A DNA stretch of 64,000 bases from Eleusine coracana subsp. coracana (GCA_032690845.1 CM064433.1:43274658-43338657), one strand, 5' to 3'. Shown: positions 23,640 to 35,239, counted from the first letter of the stretch. The notes: generated by a model from the sequence alone, not told the origin. Numbers and translations: made by a program.

Positions 23640-23910
23640 CATACCACAAATCAAATCCAACATTGGGCGAGTCCCAATCAAATCCACCAGTGCGCAGGGT
23701 GCTGCAAATCTTCCATACCCTGGCTCTTGTAAGCATAACAATTATCTGGTAAAAACAAGGTTAGCAAATTGTTAACATATTTTAGAGTTCATTGACATTT
23801 CAAAAATGCAATTTACATTAGATGTAAGGATGACTACTATTTTCATTTGGTTCCAAATGACAACAAAAATAATATTTGCTCCCAAATATCTACTTGACTT
23901 AGAGGCTTAA
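23640..23910 (-). pseudogene. Fragment of a third DUF3615 copy (last two exons)
   Basis: The minus strand gives 'YYFCCHLEPNEN' (about 23890-23855), matching exon 8, then after an intron 'NCYAYKSQGMEDLQHP' (about 23740-23690), matching exon 9, followed by an early stop. No other exon was found nearby, so it is a 3' relic lying upstream of the minus-strand paralogue in the same orientation. Confidence 0.65.
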
Positions 23911-24463
23911 GCATGTATTGAAACTAAATACCCAACTCTTAGGCATAGTATGTTATGGTTACAAATCCTGAACAAATCTGAGGGGATCTGCCGAGGAAAT
24001 CCCAAGGCAATCCTTTGGGTATTGGCTCCTCGGCCGGGCCTAAAGGGAGAGACACATGAGCGAGTATAAGCTAACAGTGCCGAAGGCCCTTCAAATGGGT
24101 CCTTTGGCTATGAATTGTATTAACGGGCCGGGTACATACCCGAAATCTAATGGAATGACCCCTCTCGGGGGGAATAGGGACGCATTCATAGCCTCATGCT
24201 CACCTGCCCATCTAGTGTGTTTACACAATTGCCCTTTACCTATTTTGAGATTGATTAATGTTCATCTTGCATTGAATTCACAAAGCAATAGCGATTCCTA
24301 GCCAAAGGAATGAAATAGCAATTTTTCTTCGAATCCTCTTCGGGTGGCTGTGGTCAAAGTGAATATGCGCATGTTTCGGCTAAAACAAATATTTGCTTTT
24401 GATAATGAAATAGCCGAGGATAGGCTGTCTCTGAAGTAAGTGTTTTCATGACATTCCAACTGG
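23911..24463. other. Unassigned flank of the gypsy insertion
   Basis: No gene. GC-rich words such as 'ctcctcggccgggcc' and 'gaccccctctcgg'-like stretches hint at an older LTR element, but its ends were not identified. The last five bases (ACTGG) form the left target duplication of the gypsy element. Confidence 0.35.
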
Positions 24464-25953
24464 TGTCGAGGGCAAAAACCGGGGCGCCACGTGGCACCTC
24501 CTCAAAAATCCGAGTACGTGCGACCGAAGAATCAACCAAGTCACGATCTAAGCCTCCACCACGTGGGCCCCGCGCAAAGAGCGCCTTCACGGTGAAACAC
24601 TCCAAGGGGAGGGGTCACACTCCACAGCGACCCACACGACCCCTCAGGTAGACGGGATCCGACCCCTTCTCGCACGACTCCTTAGCGGGGCCCAAGACTC
24701 CGCAGCGACTCGCACGACCCCTCGGGTGGTCGGGATTCAATCCCCCCTCGCACGACCCCTTGTCGGGGATCGAGAATCCCCAACGACTCGCACGACCCCC
24801 CCCCCCCCCCGGCAGGGGTCGGGCGAGCCGACCCACTCCAGCGAGACTCAAGCTTATCCACACCGGCGCCAAGGGGGACTCCTCATTACTACTCCGATCA
24901 TGGCAGGGTGGACCCTGCAGTCGTCTGACGAGCCTTATCCCTGTCCAGGATTGGACTCCGACAGAACGGGGCGACGGAACTCTGATATAGTCTGAAGCGA
25001 CAGAGTGAGAAGCTTGATTGCTCTGACACGACAAGATAGATTTCTACCTAGACCAGTCCGGACATACGCTCCCCGACATAATGACCCCTAACGGAAGGGG
25101 GTCGGGCAGCGGGCGATCGAGCAACTGCCAACCACCCGGCCTTAAATGCCCGACCCACTACGCGTGCACAGTGTCCAGGGGTCAAATCCCCTGGCTTATC
25201 TACTCCCCTTATCATCACGCACGTCGGCTGACGATAAGCAGGCCTAGCCAGATAGGCTGTGACGCTACCCCTGCCCCACGGTGATATCCTCATCCACAGT
25301 GATCCGGGACAGGCTGACGAACAGCGGAATTGACCCCTGCCCAGATAACATGACAGTAACCATGATGAATTACACCCTCGCACGACGGGGCATGTCATCC
25401 ACAACAAGGAGGAAGTACACCGCGACGACGGAAAATAGGGGCACGCCCAAGCACAGTGCTACCCTCTGACGTGACAACCAGAGCGGAGGGCCCCACGAAG
25501 ACCGGAGACCACGCTGCCGACCAGGAGTCATGCCTTCCTCCCCACGCCTTCAACCGCTACGCATGCGTATGACATTAGGTCTCTCTCCCTCTCTCTGTAA
25601 GTGGACCCGACCCCTTGGAATATAAAAGGGGAGGGGCCCTTTCTTCCTCGGGGGAGATAGCGAGAGAACAACACAATGACGAACAGAAACAAAGAACAAG
25701 GACGAGAGCTAGCATAGAAATCCATGGTAGATCAACTCATCTCCTCTCGCACCAGAGACTTGGAGCACCCCCTCCTCTCTCACCACCATTGTACTCACTC
25801 CCCGGAGCAAGTAACACGAGCAGGCCATCAAACTGGACGTAGGGAACTTCCCGAACCAGTATAACCCCCCGTGTCCTCTTGCTAAGCCATCACCGAGCCT
25901 GAAGCGCGCACCCCGAGAACAAATTCTACTTGTCGGTAATCGAAACACCGATA
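24464..25953 (+). repeat. 5' LTR of the gypsy element
   Basis: Begins TGTCGAGGGCAAAAACC. The end is defined by alignment to the 3' LTR: ...ACACCGATA here versus ...ACACCGACA there, so the terminal CA is mutated. A C-run lies at 24797-24810. A TATA box (TATAAAAGGGG) starts at 25621 and probably marks the promoter for the genomic RNA. Confidence 0.85.
25621..25627 (+). promoter_or_regulatory. TATA box of the gypsy 5' LTR
   Basis: TATAAAA in a GC-rich context (ccttggaa-TATAAAA-ggggagg). The same block is conserved at 48471 in the 3' LTR. Confidence 0.65.
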
Positions 25954-25954
25954 G

Positions 25955-25972
25955 TTGGCACGCCAGGTAGGC
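25955..25972 (+). promoter_or_regulatory. Primer binding site of the gypsy element
   Basis: TTGGCACGCCAGGTAGG lies one base after the 5' LTR, the usual place for tRNA priming of minus-strand synthesis. The sequence type is that seen in Tat-lineage elements. The tRNA itself was not determined. Confidence 0.6.
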
Positions 25973-26008
25973 GCTTAGCGCACTTCGCTTCGCCACTCTA
26001 CGGTTCGG

Positions 26009-28612
26009 ATGGCCTCCCTCTTTCCCTTCTGGGCTCCCGGCAGCAGCATCTCTTTCGGGAGTCTGGAGTTCATCGCCACCGCCGATCGGAAACTGCTGTG
26101 CGCCAGCGTTCCGGTTCCATCACCACCTCCGGCCCCGGCACCCGTCGTCGAGACGGCGCGCCCATGGTGGCTGGAGGATGAGGGCCACATGCCTGACTTT
26201 GAGATCACTGGGGACAAGACGCTACGGCTCGCCGACGAGTCGTTCCCGGACCTCATCGCGACAGCCGCCGCACTCGCCACCGAGGCCATCCGTGCGGTTC
26301 AACTCAGGCCGGCCAGGACGCGCGGCGACAGCCAGCACCCGGCTCCGACTGGACACAGCGATCGGTTGTGGCTCCATTTGGAGCGCTATCTAGGCCCCGC
26401 GCCTAACGATGACGACCTGTGTCGTTTCGCTTTCGCTTTAGCGAACGTCTACGGACAACTCCTCGGAGGCGAGCCCCTCTACCCGAGCCGGCTCACCGAC
26501 GCCTCTCAAGAGGGTTACCCTCATGGCCTACGAAACACCGTGGGATGTTTCCAGGACACGGACGCCACGGGCGCGGCTTTCCCGCTCACGGATCCGGGTT
26601 TCGTTGGGGTGATCGGTCGCCCGGACGAATCCCTTTTCGATCTCCTGGACGTAGGGGCGCAGGAGGATTGCGACTCCGACTCTAGGAGTTGCGCGGGAAG
26701 CTGCGACATCCCGCGCGGGTGCAACACGGTGCGTCTCGCATCCACCCCCGAAACGGGGGGCGCCGGGACCTCAGCCGCGGGGGCCATGGCGAACGCCACG
26801 GCACCCACTCCGGCGACCCAGGCAATGGGTGTGGCAACGGGGGAGGTACTTATCAACATCCCCGTTGCCGACGCCGTCGAGGCCCAGCCGGTACACTGCC
26901 TAGAGGACCCCCAGCGACGCCTGAGGGACCGATAGGCAGAGCTAGAGGAATCTCGACGCCAGCTAGAGCGCAAAAAGGAGGACACGGACCACGAGCTAGC
27001 ACGTGCCGCCGGGGGCGGGGGCGCTCGCGCTATGGCCCGCGACATCCAACAGCGCATCATCGCCGACGATCAAGGGTCCCCGCGGTTCGCCCGCGCGGGA
27101 CAGAACATAGCGGCAGCCGTCATGTTGCTCAAAACTCTCCTCGAGCCTGCGACGCCGGAGGCATAGCAGGCCCAGCGGGAAGTCGCGGCTCTTCTCGCCA
27201 AGGCCGCTGAGCTCCAGGCTGCGAGCTAACAGCGGCGCGCCACCCAGTCCAGCGAGCACCTCACCACGTCCAGACGTGCGGAGGGAGGCAGCATCATCGG
27301 CTCATTGCAGCACTCGGTTCGACAGCCAGCTTTAGCTAGAGACACGTCGAAGAAAGCCTCGGCCCACGACCGGGTTGGGCCGTGCCGTGACGCGCGTCAC
27401 ACCCTCAAAGCGCACTGGCGTGAGAGGGAGTGCATAAACAAGGAAAGGGGCTGGCAGCCGCGTCGCAGAGGCCGATACGACGACACCGACGAGGAACACA
27501 CCCAGAGCCCGAGTCCTTCCGGGCCACGGGTCTTCAGCCAGTGCATCCGCGGCGCCGAGTTCCCTCAGCGTTTCCGTGCCCCCGTGACCGTCACCAAATA
27601 CGCGGGGGAAACGAACCCTGGCCTCTGGCTCGAGGACTATCGCCTTGCGTGTTAAGCAGGGGGAGCCATGGACGACATCGCCATCATCCGCAACCTCGCT
27701 CTGTACCTCGTCGACTCGGCCCACGCATGGCTCGAGCATCTCCCGGAGGGCCAGATCTACGACTGGGGTGACCTGAGGGAAGTCTTTGTTGGAAACTTCC
27801 ATGGGACCTACGTCCGCCCTAGCAATCCCTGGGACCTCAAGAACTGCCGGCAGAAGGCCGGCGAGTCTCTTAGAGACTACATCAGGCGCTTCAGCAAAAG
27901 GTGCAACGAGTTGCCCAACATGGGCGACGCTGACATCATTGGGGCCTTCATATCCGGCACGACATCAGAGCAGCTCATCCATGAGTTGGGAAGAAAGGGG
28001 CCGTGCACGGCCCGCGAGCTCCTGGACATTGCCATAAGCTTTGCCTCCGGTGAGGAGTGCGTCGTGGTAGTCCTTCGACGCACGACGGAGGGTAAAGGCA
28101 AAGGCAAGCGGGAGGAGGCGGCTGGCGACGGCGCCCCCGACCATCCCAGGAAGAAGAAAAACAAGTCGCGGGCTGGTCGTGACCCCATCGTGGCCGCCGC
28201 CGACCGCAAGCCACCAAAGCCCACGGCGGGGGATGCGCCCAACCACTTCGAGATAAAATGGAACAGCCCATGCCTGAACCATGGATTTCCTGTCAAACAT
28301 CTCCTCAAGGACTGCTCCACAAAGAAGAAGTTCATCCGAGAGGAAGCCAAGAGGGGCGACCCCGAGAAGCCGCCGGAACCAGGGGTTGGAGACTTGGAAG
28401 ACGGCGACGACGAGCAAGAGGAACCGATGTTTCCCAAGACCAAGGCATGCCACATGATCTTCACGGGGCCCGAGTCCCGTGGAAGTCAGCGCACCGCCAA
28501 AGTCGAGCGCGGCATTGTCTTCACGGTGGAGCCTACCACCCCGGCCTTTCTTAAGTGGTTGGACTTGCCGATCACTTTCAATCGGCCAGATCATCCACCG
28601 CATGTGCCGTGA
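26009..28612 (+). pseudogene. gag of the gypsy element, with internal stops
   Basis: A single frame runs from the ATG at 26009 to TGA at 28610-28612. It is broken by at least four stops, including 26933-26935 and 27653-27655. The conserved gag core begins near 27580 (fP..Fr.PvtvtkYaGe.nP..wLedY) and continues after 27668 with 'ALYLVDSAHAWLEHLP', 'FVGNFHGTYVRPSNPWDL', 'ESLRDYIRRFSKRCNELP' and 'IIGAFISGTT', all typical of RIRE2-like gag. Gag forms the cytoplasmic particle. The basic region around 28090-28180 may bind nucleic acid. Confidence 0.8.
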
Positions 28613-28626
28613 CCGGGCCGGTATCC

Positions 28627-28974
28627 ACTCATGGTCGACCCCATCATCACCGAGGTCCGACTCTCCAAGGTGATGATGGACGGTGGCAGCTGCATCAACA
28701 TCCTGTACTCCGACACGCTCGACCTGCTCGGGATCGACAGATCTCGCCTTTAGTCAGCGGGCGCACCCTTCCATGGGATCGTCTCAGGGCGACAGACCAT
28801 GCCCCTTGGACGCATCGGCCTCCCCGTCACATTCGGGACCCCGTCCAACTTTTGGTCCGAGACCCGGGAGTCTACCATGCCCTGCTGGGCCGCCCATGCT
28901 ACGCCAAGTTCATGGTCGTGCCCAACTACACCTATCTGAAGCTCAAGATGCCAGGCCCCAACATGTCTCTCTAG
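28627..28974 (+). pseudogene. Aspartic protease domain of the gypsy element
   Basis: In gag frame, 'MVDPIITEVRLSKVMMDGGS' carries the protease active-site motif in its DGGS form, seen in Tat elements. A stop follows near 28750. The rest of the domain ('HALLGRPCYAKFM..PNYTYLKLKMPGP') continues in another frame to a stop at 28972-28974, so both a stop and a frameshift are present. It would cleave the Gag-Pol polyprotein. Confidence 0.75.
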
Positions 28975-29196
28975 CACGCTTTCCAGTGCAATATGGAGAA
29001 TGGCGACCTCGCCGCTGCGACGGTGGCCTCCGAGGAGCTCGAGGCGATACGAGCCCACTTCGACGAAGGGACCCCTGACGCCAGCCATAAGAATGCTTCG
29101 TTCAAGCCGGCAGAGGACATCAAGGAGGTGCAGGTCAACCGCGAGGACGACAAGGGGAAGACGGTAAGAGTGGGGACGTCCCTCACTCCCAAATAG

Positions 29197-30561
29197 GAAA
29201 ACGCGCTCGTCGACTTCCTCCGCGCCAACGCTGACGTTTTCGCGTGGAAACCCTCGGACATGCCCGGTATCCCGAGGGAAGTCGCCGAGCACTCCCTAAA
29301 CATCAGGCCGGGCTCCAAGCTAGTCAAGCAACGACTGCGCCGCTTCGACGAGGAGAAGCATAGGGCGATTGGCGGGGAGATCGTGAAGCTCCAAGCGACC
29401 GGATTCATCAAGGAGGTTTACCACCCTGAATGGTTAGCTAATCCTGTCCTTGTACGAAAGAAGAAAGGGAAATGGAGAATGTGTGTTGACTACACGAGCC
29501 TGAATAAGGCATGTCCAAAGGATCCTTTTCCTTTACCATGCATAGACCAGATAGTTGACTCGACGGCGAGGTGCGAAACACTCTGCTTCCTGGAGGCTTA
29601 CTCCGGATATTACCAGATCGCGATGAAAGAATCCGACCAGCTCGCAACATCTTTCGTCACGCCGTTCGGCTCTTACTACTATATAACGATGCCCTTCGGG
29701 CTCAAGAATGCCGGCGCAACCTTCCAACGCTGCATGCAGCGATGCTTCGATCACTTGATCGGTCCCACGGTCGAGGCCTATGTGGACGACATCGTCGTCA
29801 AATCCAAACAGGCCGACACCCTCGTGGACAACCTCGAGCGCGTCTTTGACAAATTGCGCGCAAACGACGTCAAGCTCAATCTTGAGAAGTGCGTTTTCGG
29901 GGTCCCGAGAGGTATGCTCCTCGGGTTCATCATCTCCGAGCGAGACATCGAGGCCAATCCCGAGAAAATCTCCGCGATCGAGCGGATGGGCCCGGTTCAG
30001 AACCTCAAGGGGCTACAGCGTCTCACGAGCTGCTTAGTGGCGTTAAGCCGTTTCATCTCCCGCCTCGGTGAGAGGGTCCTCCCCCTGTACAGTCTCCTGA
30101 AGAAGTCCGACTTTTTCGAGTGGACCCCCGAGGCGCAGTCCGCCCTCGATGATGTCAAACGCATCCTGAGTAACACGCCCGTGCTAACGCCGCTGACCCC
30201 GGGCGAAACGTTGCTACTCTACGTAGTCGCGATGACCCAGGTCGTGAGCTTTGTGCTCATGGTCGAGCGAGAACGTGAGGGCCACTCCCTCAAGATCCAA
30301 CACCCCGTCTACTACGTCAGCGAAGTCCGCTCCAACTCCAAGACCAGGTACCCTCAGATCCTCAAGATCCTCTTCGCGGTGATGGTGGCAAGACGCAAGC
30401 TCCGGCACTACTTCGACTCCCATCCCATACATATTGTGAGTTCTTTTCCCCTTCGAGAAATTATTCAGAACAGGGATTTGGCGGGGAAGGTCGTGAAGTG
30501 GGCACTCGAGCTGATGGGACACGACCTCACTTATCTACCCCAAGCTGCCATCAAGTCCTAG
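29197..30561 (+). pseudogene. Reverse transcriptase domain of the gypsy element
   Basis: Open from after TAG 29194-29196 to TAG 30559-30561. Visible RT blocks: 'GKWRMCVDYTSLNKACPKD', 'DQIVDSTA', 'MKESDQLATSFVTP', 'MPFGLKNAGATFQRCM', the catalytic YVDD within 'VEAYVDDIVVKS' (about 29777-29812), and 'NLEKCVFGV.RG..LGF'. The RT/RNase H connection with 'L..P' and 'TP....LYSLLKKSDFFEW' follows. The catalytic residues are intact even though the polyprotein is interrupted. Confidence 0.85.
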
Positions 30562-31020
30562 GTGCTCGTCGACTTCGTGGCAGAATGGACCGAGGCACAG
30601 CTACCACCAGCTCCCGTCGACCAAGAGTACTGGGTCATGTACTTCGACGGATCGCTCATGCGCACGGGCGCGGGGGTCGGCCTCGTCTTCGTCTCTCCAC
30701 TCGGGGTACGTATGAAATACGCTATTCGTTTGCACTTTCCCGCGTCAAACAATGTCGCTGAGTACGAGGCGCTCGTCAACGAGCTCAAAATCGCCGCCAA
30801 ACTCGGCATCCGGCGGCTAGAAATCCGGGGTGACTCCCAGCTTGTGATCGATCAGATCATGAAAGAGTCTAGCTACCGAACGGATGCCACGGCTCTCTAT
30901 TGCCAAGAAGTCCGCAAACTGGAGAATAAGTTCGACGAGCTCGAGCTCAAACACATACCTCAGCGCCTCAACGAGGCGGCCGACGCTTTGGCCAAAATGG
31001 CCAAAATGACCAGTACCAGC
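30562..31020 (+). pseudogene. RNase H domain of the gypsy element
   Basis: In frame with RT but after TAG 30559-30561. It shows 'WVMYFDGSLMRTGAGVG' (first Asp), 'NNVAEYEALVNEL' (Glu), 'IRGDSQLVIDQI' (Asp) and 'H.PQRLNEAADALAKMA', the catalytic set of Tat-type RNase H. It degrades the RNA strand of RNA:DNA hybrids during reverse transcription. The frame then leaves the integrase frame. Confidence 0.8.
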
Positions 31021-31133
31021 CTTCGATCCGACCCAAGGAGCCTGCGACCCCCAACAAGGGGTCGAGTGATCCCATGCAACCCGAATAGGGGGACGGTGAG
31101 TCGCCTCCGGAGCCCGCGCAGCCTGTTGATGTC

Positions 31134-32502
31134 ATGGAGATCGACCGGCCTGAGGACTCGAGCATGTCGAGTGACCAGCCGGACGATCCGGGGGTCGAGC
31201 GAATCGACGCCCAGGTCAAGCGGGCCGAAGCACCACGCGACTGGAGGGTCCCTTACATCGAGGTGTTGGCTCGAGGTACCCTCCCCGCGGATGCAACTGA
31301 GGCCAAGAGGCTTTACCGCCGTGCCAAGTCGTTCACTCTTATCGACGGGGAACTTTACAAATGCAGCATCGCTAAAGTCATGCAGCGCTGTATCCCCGTC
31401 AGCGAGGGCATCAGGCTTCTCGTCGATATCCACGGAGGGGTCTGCGGTCATCACGCGGCACCCCGAACCCTCATGGGCAACGCCTTTCGACAAGGCTTTT
31501 ACTGGCCGACCGCTGTGGGTGACACCACCCGCGTTGTCAAGACCTGCAAAGGTTGCCAGTACTACGCTCGCCAGACGAACCTCCCAGCTCAAGCCCTCCA
31601 GACGATCCCCTCACATGGCCCTTCACGGTCTGGGGACTGGACCTAGTTGGAGCACTCAAAAAAGCGCCTGGGGGCTACACTCACCTGTTGGTTGCGGTCG
31701 ACAAGTTCACCAAGTGGATCGAAGCATGCCCTCTAGTGAAGATCCGCTCCGAGGAGTCCCAAACTCTATAAAAACGAACAACGGGACACAGTTCACAGGG
31801 AAGAAATTCCTAAAGTTCTGCGACGACTACCACATCGGCGTCGATTGGGCCGCTGTCGCTCACCCCAAGACGAATGGTCAGGTCGAACGAGCGAACGGCA
31901 TGATACTCCAAGGGTTAAAGCCGTGAATCTTCGACTCGACCATCATCTTCAACCGCTTGAAACAATTCAGCGGGCGATGGGCAGCCGAGCTGCACGCCGT
32001 GTTCTGGAGCCTACGCACGACCCAGAGCTGCGCAACAGGCTTCACGCCCTTCTTCATGGTCTACGGATCTGAGGCAGTCTTGCCCACAGACCTTGACTAT
32101 GGGGCGCCACGAGTGCGCGCGTACAGCTAGCAGGGAAACGAAATGGCCCTCCAAGACGTGATGGATCAAATCGACGAAGCACAAGATGTCATGCTCCTCC
32201 ACTCGGCAAAATATCTACAGGCACTCCGGTGCTGCCACGACCAAAACGTACGTGACGGAGGACTACTTGTGGATGACCTCGTATTGTACAGGGTCCAAGA
32301 CAACAGGGGAAGACACAAGCTCTCCCCACCCTGGGAAGGACCATACATCATCTCCCGAGTCATCCGACCCGGCACCTACAAGCTGAATACCATGGAGAGC
32401 GACGAGCTCAAGAACGCGTGGAACATCTTACAGCTACGTAAATTCTATCCCAAGCTCTTTCGTTTCACGCACTGCTCGTACGTCTCGCTTGCTTTCAAGT
32501 GA
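31134..32502 (+). pseudogene. Integrase region of the gypsy element
   Basis: Spread over several frames. First comes 'DWR.PYIEVL..GTLP', a zinc-binding HHCC block ('GGVCGHHAAPRTL' then 'CKGCQYYARQ'), and a frame change near 31600. Then 'WGLDLVGAL..APGGYTHLLVAVDKFTKWIEA' carries the first Asp. The second Asp region reads 'TNNGTQF', where SDNG is usual. 'HPKTNGQVERANG' carries the Glu. A C-terminal 'GGLLVDDLVLY....GRHKLSPPWEGPY' block and a stop at about 32500 follow. It is inactive because of the frameshifts and stops. Confidence 0.75.
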
Positions 32503-32926
32503 CACCCGACCCCTTCAAAGGGGTCGGGCGTCACTCGGGGGCTACAAGGCGCACGACACTACCCGCTTTCTTTCGTTTTTTTCTTCCAAAAAGAAAACTG
32601 TCAGACCTCTGAAACCTTATAAAAGCGATGAACAAAGTAAGCCATGAGCAGAGCAGGTACACGGCCGAGTCGGTCGGACGGCGCGGCGTCGTGCTTGCCC
32701 CAGCGGCCACGACAACGGCGATCACTGACGAGGCCAAACCTCTAGCGGCCCGGGGGCTCAAACTTTGGGAATCAAAATAAGAGGCACGAAGGCCCGATGT
32801 CTTAACTAAATCCGAACTAAAAATGTTTAAAGCCTACACGGGCCAGCAAAACTTAACGACGACCAGTTCAAACTACCTTATTACACGGGCACGATGGCCC
32901 GCCGAGTCCAGCAAAACAAAAACTAA
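32503..32926 (+). other. Spacer between integrase and the antisense ORF of the gypsy element
   Basis: Contains a GC hairpin (cgaccccttcaaaggggtcg near 32509-32528) followed by 'ctcgggggctac', the same word as the real polypurine tract at about 47301. No gene is seen. Confidence 0.5.
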
Positions 32927-33060
32927 TCAATTTTCTCCCCCGCCTTTAGGGAGTGCCTCTTCTTCATGCGCCTGGGCCAGGGTGTCGGCGTAGGGGGGGG
33001 GGGGGGGTACGGACGTGGATCTCGTCCATCTGCGCGGGACGTGCCTCTTCTTCATGTGCA
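32927..33060 (-). pseudogene. C-terminal piece of the gypsy antisense ORF
   Basis: The minus strand from 33060 down reads AHEEEARP, QMDEIHVRTPPPPP, then AHEEEALP and a stop TGA at 32929-32927. It continues the antisense ORF seen at 42301-44602, which the copia element separates. It contains a duplicated 'AHEEEA' peptide (DNA gtgcctcttcttcatg at 32953 and 33041) and a C-run at about 32994-33007. Confidence 0.55.
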
Positions 33061-33425
33061 GGAGCATTAATCAGAGGCTTGACGTCATTGAGAGGAATCA
33101 AAAGGGTCTCTATGACCATTTTGGTATTGAGACTCCTCCTCCACCGTCCCCAGCTGAAGGCTCACCTCCTCCTACTCATGATGACCCCACCTTCACCGTC
33201 GAGGAGATGAACTATTTTGGGTACTACCCGACTCCTCCACCTTTCTCCTCTGACGCAGGTTTGGGTGCTCAACACATTCGCTTTGAGGATGACGACGGCG
33301 AAGGTGGTGAAGATAAAGCTGCCCATGCTCTTCGCCAGTGCAAAGGGAAAGAACCGGCTATTGATGACGAAGAAGAGGAAGAAGGCGATGATGATGATGA
33401 AGACTACGAGTTCTCCGACGACTAG
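33060..33425 (+). pseudogene. C-terminal part of a SIRE post-pol ORF
   Basis: Open to TAG 33423-33425. It is Pro-rich, then strongly acidic at the end, with a D/E run and a final 'YEFSDD'. The N-terminal part is absent because the fragment starts at the junction with the gypsy antisense ORF. Confidence 0.55.
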
Positions 33426-33886
33426 AGCTCTCATCACGTTCTACCCGCACTTTTCTCCATTTTGGGTGTCTTGATGCCAAAGGGGGATAAGTGTAGTTAT
33501 CTTAGTTTTTTTTTATCATCTTAGTTTGTGAGTTGTGAGCGAATTTGGAGTTGAACTATTTATGGCACTATTTGGTTCGTAAAACTCTATTTTTCTACCT
33601 ATGTGGTTGGTTTGTGCACTTTATTTGCTTATTGTATTGGTACTTCGTTGATTATCTTGTTATTTGCATTTTGTCTATCTTGTGTGATCAATTGGTGTAA
33701 ATTAACATGTATGCATAGTTTTAGGGGGAGCTCTCACATTTTTTTAAATATGTGTGCTTGTTATTATCTTATATCCTCTCACTCATCCACACATTTAGGG
33801 GGAGCTTCTCATCACAAACTGAACCTTTATTGCATATTTTCATGAAAATTAGTTGTATTGTCATCAATCACCAAAAAGAGGGAGAT
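33426..33886 (+). other. 3' internal non-coding region and polypurine tracts of SIRE element
   Basis: Two copies of 'ttagggggagct' (about 33721 and 33797) and a final AAAAAGAGGGAGAT (33873-33886) directly abut an LTR. Multiple PPT-like words are known in SIRE-type elements. The last one is positioned to prime plus-strand DNA. Confidence 0.6.
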
Positions 33887-35239
33887 TGAAGGTGCATCTA
33901 GGCTCCTAATTTTATTTTGGTGATTGGAGTCAATACAATTAAGAACGGACTAATCTTTTAATGAGCATGTGTGTATATTATGGTGTAAAGTTTGGTGATT
34001 AAATGCATAGAAACAAAAAGGGAGAAAAGAAGATGGCAAAGTGCTTCAAGATGAAATTCAAAATATGCTCAAGAATGAAGTTCATAGTATTTTATTTTAA
34101 ATCTTGAGTATAGGAAAAGCCGTACTATTAAGAGGGACACAAAAGTGTGAAGCGGGGGTGAACTAAGTGCAAAATTCCCCTTTCTAGGCCATACAAAAAT
34201 TTCCAGGGCAAAATCATCAGACTTGTCCGACCCATCGGACTCCAGTACCTCTGCCACTCTGGGTCGTCAGAAATGTTCGACGATCATCGGACTTGTCCGA
34301 TGATCAGAAGAAAGTCCGACGCATCGGACACTTTCATCGGAGTACAGTGCCCCTACCACCCTATTTTCATCAGACTTGTCCGATAGCCATCGGACTTGTC
34401 CGATGGACAAGACTTGTCCGAGCCATCGGACAAGTCCATCGGATTCCAGTTCCCTTGCCCCTCCTGTGCCGTCGGACATGTCCATTGGCCATCGGACTTG
34501 TCCGATGGTCAACTTATCCGAGGCATCGGGCAAGCTTGTCGAACTCCAGTTTTTGCGCCACCTTGATTCATCGAACATGTCCGATGACCATCGGACTTGT
34601 CCGACATAGATCTCAGAAATTGGGTCTCTAACGACTCTTTTCCCCATTGGGCTATAAATAGAACCCCTCTTCGCCCTTTGGCCGGTTGGTCACTCATGTC
34701 CACTCAAAACACTCTCAAGCTCACTTAGCTCTTCCCAACTCTCCTCCCTTGATTCCACTCTTGATTTGTGAAGGGATTGAGAGACGATTGAAGTGCTACA
34801 TCGACTCCAAGCTTTCATCCTCTTGAGCACTTGGTTCATCCTCACCGCCGACGACTATTGTGTTTGTTACTTCGGTGAACAAATCTTGTGCCTTGCTTGT
34901 GCTTTCAATTACTTGTCTCTCATTTACTTGTTCTTGCTTATAAACTTGCTAGTTAGGGTTTGCTTTGTATTACTTAAATTAACTCTTGTAGGTTGCTTGC
35001 TAGTTGCTCTCCCTATTTTTACAGCTTCCCCTTGCTTATATTCACCTGCTCCTAGCTTGCCTTACAGTAGTTTTAATATTTACCCGGTCGATCTACTTTT
35101 CTATCTTGTGCCATCGGACAAGTCATCAGACTTTTCCTACAATTGGCGGACAAGTCTGACACTGCGCATTTAACTGTTATTATTAAGTGAATTTCAGGAA
35201 TAATTGCCTATTCACCCCCCCCCCCTCTTGGCACTTTCA
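33887..35239 (+). repeat. Full LTR of the SIRE-type element
   Basis: 1353 bp from TGAAGGTGCATC (after the PPT) to CACTTTCA (before the PBS). About 34215-34610 holds roughly a dozen copies of a palindrome of the form ATCGGAC(T/A)(T/A)GTCCGAT. The TATA box (TATAAATA) is at 34653-34660. Confidence 0.8.

Noticed and set aside
26521..27060. Minus-strand ORF inside gypsy gag
   Set aside because: Shadow of the GC-rich gag frame. No antisense ORF is expected at this position in Tat elements.
27000..30500. A single continuous active gypsy polyprotein
   Set aside because: Multiple in-frame stops (e.g. 27653, 28610, 29194, 30559) and frameshifts rule it out.
34210..34610. Possible CRISPR-like array because of regular short palindromes
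   Set aside because: Eukaryotic LTR context, irregular spacing, no unique spacers and no cas genes.
34267..34647. 126- and 112-codon ORFs on both strands in the SIRE LTR
   Set aside because: Created by the palindromic SDKSD/RTCPM-coding repeats. LTRs do not encode proteins in this lineage.
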